This document shows positions 56,351 through 64,000 of a DNA stretch of 64,000 nt, piece after piece. The notes beneath the pieces are model-generated. The model did no database searches, was not told where the DNA came from, and worked only from the letters and a program-made list of their open reading frames with translations. A program made the translations under genes and the position numbers. The stretch is from Saccharina japonica (lineage: Eukaryota; Sar; Phaeophyceae; Laminariales; Laminariaceae): the NCBI GenBank assembly GCA_008828725.1, contig MEHQ01003205.1:361755-425754 (forward strand), read 5' to 3'. Position 1 is the first letter of the stretch. Every line of letters starts with the position of its first letter.

Positions 56351-56994
56351 AAATGGATTGTGTCTCTGCTGCCGCTGCTGCTTCTGTTTCGCTTCGCTGT
56401 ATGCTGCTGGCTGCTGCTTGCTGCTGGTGGTGGTGTATACCTACTGTAGCTTATATGGTCCAAGCGATTTTATATGTAACCTGATGTACCAGGTGCTCGT
56501 TGCATTGGTATACAATATATATATATAAACTGAGGAAATTATATTATACGAGTGTTTAATGTTTGCACTGCTGCTGCTGCTGCTGTATATACCACTTCAC
56601 AACAACCACTCCCACCACTTGTTTGTTTTTTATACTCCAACTTTTTCAAGTATTTTTCTTTGCATTTTCTATGTAATATTGTTCCTCGTAGTTTCACGTA
56701 TACCTACGTACGTATTTCGGGTATTTTTTTCTTTTATTATTATACCTGCACCTACGTTTGTATTTGACCTGCCCAGTACACAGCAGTTACGGCCTGCTTA
56801 CGTAGCACAATTCGACGCGAGAGTTGACAAGGGAAGAAAATGCTGATATATTCTCGTGATAGCTGCTGTATACCAAAGGAACTTTTATTTTTTTATTTTT
56901 GCATTTTGTTATTCCTTTTTTTTCACGTATACCTACGTACTACGTATTTGACCTGAAGAGTACACAAACATGATGCCGTACGTTTCCGACCTGC

Positions 56995-57169
56995 TTATTA
57001 GCACCATTCGACGCGAGGGTTGACGAGGGAAGAAAATGCTGAAATCTTCTCGCGATAAAAATACGAGGCAATAACCGTAGCGGGGGGGGGGGGAGAAGAG
57101 CCTACTCTGTGACCCCGGATCTGAGGCCCGACAATTAATAGGAAGGAGCGAGAATGGGAGGGCGGAGAT
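56995..57169 (+). mobile_element. SINE body fragment, 5'-truncated (V1)
   Basis: Shares CGCGATAAAAATRMRGGCAA, TGTGACCCCGGATCTGAG and GGAGATAATAA with the full SINE at 40150. The tRNA-like head is absent. A shorter, older fragment of the same body precedes it at 56790-56855. The A-rich tail is cut by the V1/V2 junction. Confidence 0.75.
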
Positions 57170-57589
57170 AATAATGAGGAGATATTTGATGCGGAGAAGG
57201 GCGCTAGCCCTTCGAAGCATCAATAGATGCTCTTCCTAATGGGTTGGGTATGTGCCCGTGGGTGTGTACCCCTGCTCACGAACAGACACAAACGGACAAA
57301 AAACAGTTCTGAAAACTGCCACAGCGTGCCTTTATTTACTGGATTGCTTAATATTGAGGTTTGTCTGTCTGTTCGCTTTGCTTTTGGCGTGCGACGCGTA
57401 CACCGAACCGATTCAGACGCGCTCCGGACTGATAGACGCGCGCTATTTACGCTTAAGGTCTCGTACTGCTCGTGTCGAAAGCGGTGCCGAGATTGCAGAG
57501 CTAGGCCGCATAGTGACTGCCCTAGCTAACTTTTACCAGTGGCAATTGTCACTGGGATTTCATATTCAACCTCCGCGCTCTCTCTCAAG

Positions 57590-58020
57590 CACCAAGTCGA
57601 GATGTGCACCTGCCACAAACCAAGCAACCCGCACCACGAGCAAACGCTATACCACCACCACCACCACCACCACCACCACCACCGCCACCCCCGCCCCACC
57701 AGCCGAAGGAGCACTGAAAGCTGTTGTTGCCCGTAGTAGCTGGTGGGCGTTGGTGGGGTCTTGTTTCCGTGGTCTGGTGATGGTGAGGTGGTGACGGCGG
57801 TGATGGTGGCTCGCCTTGCGCTTTCGTCTCTCGATAATAGTCCAGATTTGTACCTGCAACAAAACAAGCAACCCGCACGACCGCCACCAAACCCCACCAC
57901 CACCACCAACACCACCGCCACCCCCGCCCCTCCAGCCGAAGGAGCACTGGAAGCTGTTGTTGCTCGTAGTGGCTGGTGGGAGTTAGTGGGGCCTTGTTCC
58001 TGTGGTCTGGTGATGGTGTG

Positions 58021-58053
<33 letters not shown>

Positions 58054-58545
58054 CGTCTCTCGAGAACAGTGTCGTCTCTCGAGAACAGTCCAGATTTGTA
58101 CCTGCAACAAAACAAGCAACGCGCACCACCGCCAGCAAACCCCACCACCACCACCACCAGCACCGCCACCCACCACCACCACCACCACCACCGCCACCCC
58201 CGCCCCACCAGCCGAAGGAGCACTGGAAGCTGTTGTTGCTCGTAGTAGCTGGTGGGCGTTGGTGGGGTCTTGTTCCCGTGGTCTGGTGATGGTGGGGTGG
58301 TGACGGCGGTGATATTGGCTTGCCTTGCGCCGTCGTCTCTCGAGAACAGTCCAGATTTGTACCTGCAACAAAACAAGCAACCCGCACCACCGCCACCAAA
58401 CCCCACCACCGCCACCACCACCTCCACCACCACCGCCACCCCCGCCCCTCCAGCCGAAGAAGCTGGAAGCTGTTGTTGCTCGTAGTGGCTGGTGGGCGTT
58501 GGTGGGGTCTTGTTCCTGTGGTCTGGTGATGGTGTGTCCTGCTGC
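57590..58545 (+). repeat. VNTR, four units of about 233-276 bp (V2)
   Basis: Unit marker at 57714 (one mismatch), 57947, 58223 and 58463. The unit-length order (short, long, medium) mirrors V1, so the array was already four units long when V duplicated. A pure CTG run interrupts it at 58024-58052. Confidence 0.92.
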
Positions 58546-58686
58546 TGCTGCTGCTGCTGGTGTATACCAGGTATATACCAAGCGATTGCATATGTAACTT
58601 GATGTACCAGGTACTGCTTGCATTGGTATACAATATATATAAACTGAGGAAATAACTCCTATATTATACGAGTTTTTAATGTTTCC

Positions 58687-58718
<32 letters not shown>

Positions 58719-59131
58719 ATACCACCTCACCACAACCACTCCCACCACTTGTTTGTTTTTTATACTCCAACTTTTTCAAGTATTTTTCTTTGCATTTTCT
58801 ATGTAATATTGTTCCTCGTAGTTTCACGTATACCTACGTACGTATTTCGGGTATTTTTTTCTTTTATTATTATACCTGCACCTACGTTTGTATTTGACCT
58901 GCCCAGTACACAGCAGTTTACGGCCTGCTTACGTAGCACAATTCGACGCGAGAGTTGACAAGGAAAGAAAATGCTGATATATTCTCGTGATAGCTGCTGT
59001 ATACCAAAGGAACTTTTATTTTTTTTTTTTTGCATTTTGTTATTCCTTTTTTTTCACGTATAGCTACGTACGTACGTATCACGTATTTGACCTGAAGAGT
59101 ACACAAACATGATGCCCTACGTTTCCGACCT

Positions 59132-59335
59132 GCTTAGCACCATTCGACGCGAGGGTTGACGAGGGAAGAAAATGCTGAAATCTTCTCGCGATAAAAATAC
59201 GAGGCAAGAACCGTAGGGGAGAGAAGAGTAGTTTGTGACCCCGGATCTGAGGTACGACAATTAATAGGATGGAGCGAGAAAGGAAGGGCGAAGATAATAA
59301 AGGGGATGGAAAACAAAAAAACAAAAACAAAAACA
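59132..59335 (+). mobile_element. SINE body fragment with A-rich tail (V2)
   Basis: As 56995-57169, but the 3' end is preserved: GAAGATAATAAAG, GGATGGAAAAC and then (AAAAAC)n at 59310-59338. Confidence 0.78.
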
Positions 59336-59345
59336 AAAATGACCA

Positions 59346-61829
59346 CGAACACCCCATCGATCCACTCCTGTACAAGGTTTTTGCGCTGACGCGCATCGCT
59401 TCACGATAAATGTTGGTGGGTGGTGTTGGGACAACCGTCCCAGGGATCAACCGACCCATCCAGTTACTCTCTCACCTATCATACAACCCACAACGCACAC
59501 CCACCAACCTATATACTTGCCCATGAGCCAAAAAAGGTTTCTGTGCTGACACAAATCGCTTATAATACAAATCGATCCAATCGATGACAATTGCACGAAC
59601 ACAGCAAAAAGAGAAGAACCGCCAACGCAGTAGCTTAATGCAGTTAGGAGTTTGACCACTTGAAGGCGTCTGTCACGCTCCTCATTCCCACCGTTCTTGT
59701 ATACAAGTAGTTGTTAGTGTGTGTATGTGTGTAATAATAATTAATTATTTTAGCGAAAGAGGGAGAAGAATGTCCAGTACACGGTGCGTGTGCAGAGTGT
59801 TTGCTCTTGTGCCATGTGTTGTGCTAGAGATGCTCGCCCGCTGGAGATAGGAATGTGCGATCACACAATCGCTTATGGTGGGAAAAGGAGCGTTGGAAGA
59901 AAGTGAGAGATGCCCCTGCAGGCTACACAAGCACACGTCAGAATCCTTATATCCTTGTTAAAATCAGTGTAATCTCAGCAGTATCGAGTTGACATCTATT
60001 ATTTCCTACTTGTAGCAAGCAAACGTTGCCTAAGGGGTTGTGAGTTTTCAGCATGGGAACGATCAAACGTCAGGGCGTTCGCTACATACCCCATCGTCAG
60101 GACCGGAAACGCGCTGGATCTACTTGGCATACGAGTGGGTTGCTTACCATATACTGACATCGACATATGTACGGCCGCGTCACTGAACATGTTTTCAAAC
60201 CCGTTAAGGGAAACGCATTACACCTGGGGGTCCCACGACGGACAAAAACATCTAAACGACTGAGTGGTACCCGTTGTGTACTTATTAACAAACTTTTCGT
60301 CAAATTGAGTCTCTAGCTTTTGATTGAGTGTCACTTAGAATGGCAATACGAAAAATAAACGTGTTGCCATAAAACATGAAACGCGTTGTATAGTCGAAGC
60401 AAGGCAAATAGGAGAAACTTTTTTAACGCATTTCATATATTATTTGTAGTAGTAGTAGTAGTACCTGTATGCACACGTCATACGTACGTACGTGGACAAC
60501 ATGATAAATGTTTAGCGTTTGTTTCATCGTATACTGACTGCTGTAGTGCGAGGTATGCCATATTCCTTCTGCACTACAAAGAGTAGTGTACGCGGAGTTT
60601 GATGAGTAAAGACTAACCAGAGTGTTTCTTAGTTGGGTGTAAGTCTTTATTCGTATTATAAAAATCGTAAGGCCCTTGTTGATGAATGGAAGATTCCTTG
60701 GGCTCACTGAAAACTAGGTTAAAAGTTCGTTTCAATTCTTCACATTATAATGTTCAGATCATTATTTTTGGTCTGCAGATTAATATGAACATTCCCAACC
60801 CGTTGTTAGTCAGACAAAGCAATACCTATTTATCTGGTTAATCGAAACAAACCCCTTGCTATCCTTCGGATTAAGAGAGGTCAGCTAGTTGTCGATTAAT
60901 GCGAACACATGAAGAAAAAAACTACTGGCGATTAGTATTATTATCATATTTGCAATCCGACAATGTGCAGCATGAGCTTAAACGTTGACCACGATTTCAT
61001 TAACATTCCCGAAAGCAAAAAAAACACGGAAACAAAGGAAATATTATCGGAGGAGTAGTGCCAGCCCGTATTTAAGAAATGTTGATTTGGGAAAAATAAC
61101 CGTAGGCTAAGATTATCACAAATAATATTGAAACATATTGGTCGAGAAACATAAAACGTAGGAAACAAAATAAGAAATTCAGTCTCGACCATATGTTGAC
61201 GTTTCTTAATATCCCACTGTACTACGAGTGAGTATATAATGCCACATATTTAATAGATGAGGACCAAGGAGAAGCATGGAGGTCTCTTCTTGTGGTTTGT
61301 CCGCTCGCTCGGCGCCAAGTACGTAGCCCAAACGGCCTACGCAGGTCTGAAACATATAGATTATACTTGAGCAGAGGAGAGGGTATGTGCTGCTGCTACT
61401 GTGTGCTCCCAAAGCGTTTTCATGGCGTTGCGGCTGTATACCATACCAGGTGGTGGGATAATTCTCCCTATCTATGATGTGTACCGACTGCTATCGATCC
61501 GAGTGTACATAATCGCATGCCATGCCTTGGACCCTCAACAATTGACTTAGTCGCCCATATGTTTTTGTGGTGATCGCCTGGTACTCATCACGCTGATACC
61601 AAACTGTAGATTTACGTAAAACGACAACAATAACACAGCAGCAGCACGGCAGTCTAAAATAATCCTCATGGGGGGCCGGTGTGGTTGACTTTCCTTACAC
61701 CTTCATGGCACATAATATATATTGGGTGGTCTTCGGGAGCAAATATATATCATATAATAGCATATATATAGCGCCAGCACGAACAGGTATCTCGTTTGAT
61801 ACCTATAAATATAAGCATTTGTATTATTG
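59346..61829. other. Gene-less stretch between V2 and W2
   Basis: Two diverged copies of AAGGTTTYTGYGCTGAC with ATCGCTT at 59373 and 59534, the 75-bp flank repeat at 59700-59775, and a short AGT run at 60447-60463. Open frames such as 60944-61192 (-) have no domain and no second copy. No RNA gene was recognised. Confidence 0.4.
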
Positions 61830-64000
61830 ATGGATCTCAGTAAATCGTCAGTTCTCCACGCTCGGGCCATTTGCATATCTCAGGAAAACCTGACTTCTCG
61901 ACGCCCGTGCCTCGCGCTCCGTATCTTACCCCCCGCTTTTTTCCCGCCGCCGTAATGAAATTTTTCAACTTCTATTGATTTAATGTGTGAGGATGAAACC
62001 CTGATGAATACTCCGCTCCGTATCCGGACTCTGACAGTGATGAGATATTTTTTCCCCCCGCCTTTATGAACTTTCGAAGTTTTTTATCCAAGTTTGATTT
62101 TTTTCCCCCCCGTCCTGACGAATTTTCGAAATTTTCTATCCAAGTTCTATTAATATGTTTATCCACTTTTATGATGGAGTTTGTGTGAGGATGAAAATTT
62201 AGCACCCCTCTACGTATATACGATACCAGTCATTTACTTGATACCTCATATAATTTTGCTGCTAATGATATATTATCACCTGAAGAAGACATTAATTAAT
62301 CTAGATAGAGGAAAATATGATCAAATTATGTTGATAATATTATCAGTATTAATATGAGTACACATGCACATAGCAATACGCGTGCAGCGTATCATAAAAA
62401 CAGTGTTCATTACTGGATGGTATGATATTGATAGATAGATGTTGTCGTCGTGTTATTTTTTTTGCCCATTTTAACCCTTTCAGGACTGCAGTCCCGTTTT
62501 GTGGACAAACAACTCTAATTCTAAGCAATTTGTCCCCATAACGGGACTCCAGTCCTATAAGGGCTAAGTTGTTGTTGCTGTTGTTGTTGGTACGTTGTTT
62601 ACGTTCAACTTGTTGTTACGTAGTTTTTTTTTTTTTTAGTGCCGCTACGTACGAGTTCGACTACGAGTTCGTGTTTTCGTATGTTGGGTATTTTTTGTGT
62701 CGCTATACCAGGTTATTTTTTGAAGTACCCCTTTACGTATATACGTAGTGATACCAATTATTATTTTTTCAAGTAAACAGGTATTATTATTTTTATATAT
62801 TACAGACGTAGACTTTTTGTACCAGGTATTATATTATATGTATGTATGTTGCCCATTTAATGTGTTGTTGTTGTTGTTGAGCTTTTCAATGTTCGCTTCG
62901 GTTTGTAGAGGGATGTCATGTTCCTTTTTCTCCATGGCTTTGAATTCTTGGGCATAACTCCCGAAAGCACGAGATCGTAACTGGATGTGGCTGTTGTCTG
63001 TCGCGTGTTGCACGAGAAAAAAACGTTTGTATGCTTCTTGGGTATCCCTGCCGTATTTTAGACACATGAGCGTAGATGGATATGGCAGTTGTACGTCGTG
63101 TGTTGAACTGGTAGTAAACGTTTTTTATATTTTGATTGTTGTGTCGATTTTCGTAGATGGATGTTGCGGTTGTCTGTCGTGTGTCGACGGGAATTTGTTT
63201 TTGTTTTATCCGACGGTATTGCGGGTGGGTGGTATATTCTGTTCGTGGCGGTTGTCCGGCGTTGTTGCACGGGAAAACGCTTTTTATATTTTAATTGTTT
63301 TGTCGATTTCCCGATTTGTTAAGCGGTTGACTATCGTGTGCAGCACGGGAAATCGTTTTCGTTTTATTTGGTAGTAGCGGTTGAGTGGAATATTCCATTC
63401 GTGGCATTCGTGGAATTTTTCATGGCTTTGGCTTCTTGGGCACCATTGCCGGACACGAGAGCGTAGATGGATGTGGCGTTGGTCTAGCTTTGTGTGTTGC
63501 ATGGTGTTGCGAACGGAAAAACAACCCTACATTTTCATGTTTTGTGCTTTTTTACATGGATGGGTTGGGCTTCTTTCGCGTCACTCCTTTAGTTGTCTGT
63601 CGTGCGTTGTGGGAAAGTGGCTTGGGTATACCATATTTTAGAGTCCGTCGATTTTATTCCATGGTTTGGCTTTGCTTGCCTCATTGCGTGCTTTGTGTGT
63701 TTTCTTGCTGGAGAGTGTGCCTTTGATTGGGGCTCATTTATTGCGTCAGGGATCAATAATCGACAATATTTTAACGGGACTTCTTTCGATGTTATGGGCC
63801 TTTTTTGCATCATTCATTACGTCAGGAATCAACAATACAAACTGGGTCTCTTCAACGGTCCCTTGGCATCGTAAACTGGAGCCTTAGCCTCTCGGTCCCT
63901 TGGCATCGTATAACTACCTGATGTATTGCCGGACCTTATTCCTCCTTCGCTTCGCCGACGGCCTGGGCCGGCGGCGAAGCCCCCTTGTAACTATTGATAT
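61830..64000 (+). repeat. Segmental duplication W, copy 2 (cut by window end)
   Basis: Partner of 39593-42535. It lacks the SINE and the 256-bp insert, so it shows both pre-insertion sites. The terminal hairpin (CTTCGCCG...CGGCGGCGAAG) is at 63947-63980, and the copy continues beyond the window. Confidence 0.92.
62471..62567. mobile_element. piggyBac-like MITE, W2 copy
   Basis: TTAA then CCCTTTCAGGACTGCAGTCC at the left; GGACTCCAGTCCTATAAGGG then CTAA at the right. This copy starts CCCTTT and ends AAGGG, closer to a consensus piggyBac terminus than W1. It was present before W duplicated. Confidence 0.72.

Larger units (their letters stand above)
54978..57169 (+). repeat. Tandem duplication V, copy 1 (2.19 kb)
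   Basis: Starts AATAATGAGGAGATATTTG and includes a 34-bp hairpin (54997-55030) around the perfect palindrome AAGGGCGCTAGCCCTT. It continues through a VNTR, CTG repeats, an AT-rich block (GTTTCACGTATACCTACGTA) and two SINE-body fragments. The order is repeated in V2 with high identity. Open frames on the minus strand are VNTR translations, not genes. Confidence 0.9.
57170..59345 (+). repeat. Tandem duplication V, copy 2
   Basis: Head-to-tail with V1. The palindrome recurs at 57197, the VNTR at 57590-58545, the AT-rich block at 58740-58990 and the SINE bodies at 58925 and 59132. The V1/V2 junction lies at AATAATGAGG, inside the AT-rich SINE 3' end. Confidence 0.9.

Noticed and set aside
57526-58827. 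Longest minus-strand open frame in the window (433 codons) and its overlapping neighbours
   Set aside because: It is a translation of the CCACCA-rich VNTR, CTG runs and flanks. Long frames are open on both strands because of composition, and the peptide is poly-Gly/Val/Trp/Gln without a domain.

Overview
The window looks like nuclear DNA of a brown alga (Phaeophyceae) or a close stramenopile relative. The main evidence is a cluster of genes built from EsV-1-7 cysteine/histidine repeats (C-x4-C-x16-C-x2-H-x12), a family first named from an Ectocarpus virus gene and expanded in brown algae. Supporting evidence is the very low gene density, abundant microsatellites (CAG/CTG, AGT, CCA), minisatellites, a LINE 3' fragment and a tRNA-type SINE. 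No bacterial gene organisation, rRNA or canonical tRNA gene was recognised. Species cannot be named from this sequence.

Layout. 1-1397: no recognisable gene. 1398-15075: duplication unit U1, holding an interrupted EsV-1-7 gene on + (10469-11335, 'A') and a decayed convergent EsV-1-7 gene on - (13870-14971, 'A-prime'). 15585-54475: a second, diverged copy (U2) in the same orientation, broken into three pieces (15585-16800, 30505-30690, 43535-54475) by two repeat-rich inserts of about 13 kb each. U2 keeps the intact EsV-1-7 gene (50990-52003, 'B') and a decayed convergent partner (53675-54362, 'B-prime'). The first insert (16.8-30.5 kb) carries a third open EsV-1-7 gene on - (19247-20263, 'C'), an inverted repeat at 17.6-17.9 kb and a minisatellite at 25.6-26.4 kb. 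The second insert (30.7-43.5 kb) carries a LINE fragment, several two-copy repeats, and the first copy (W1, 39593-42535) of a young duplication whose second copy (W2) begins at 61830 and runs off the window. 54978-59345 is a 2.2-kb tandem duplication (V1/V2), each half containing four units of a 220-275 bp VNTR and SINE tails.

Functional content is therefore small: B and C look like complete single-exon genes of almost the same size (337 and 338 aa) with the same architecture (six regular repeats, a divergent two-repeat C-terminal cap, and a short tail). A, A-prime and B-prime are paralogs at different stages of decay. The rest is duplicated, non-coding or decayed DNA. W1 against W2 gives insertion/empty-site comparisons that expose individual mobile elements: a SINE, a piggyBac-like miniature element present in both copies, and a 256-bp insert with a 5-bp target duplication.
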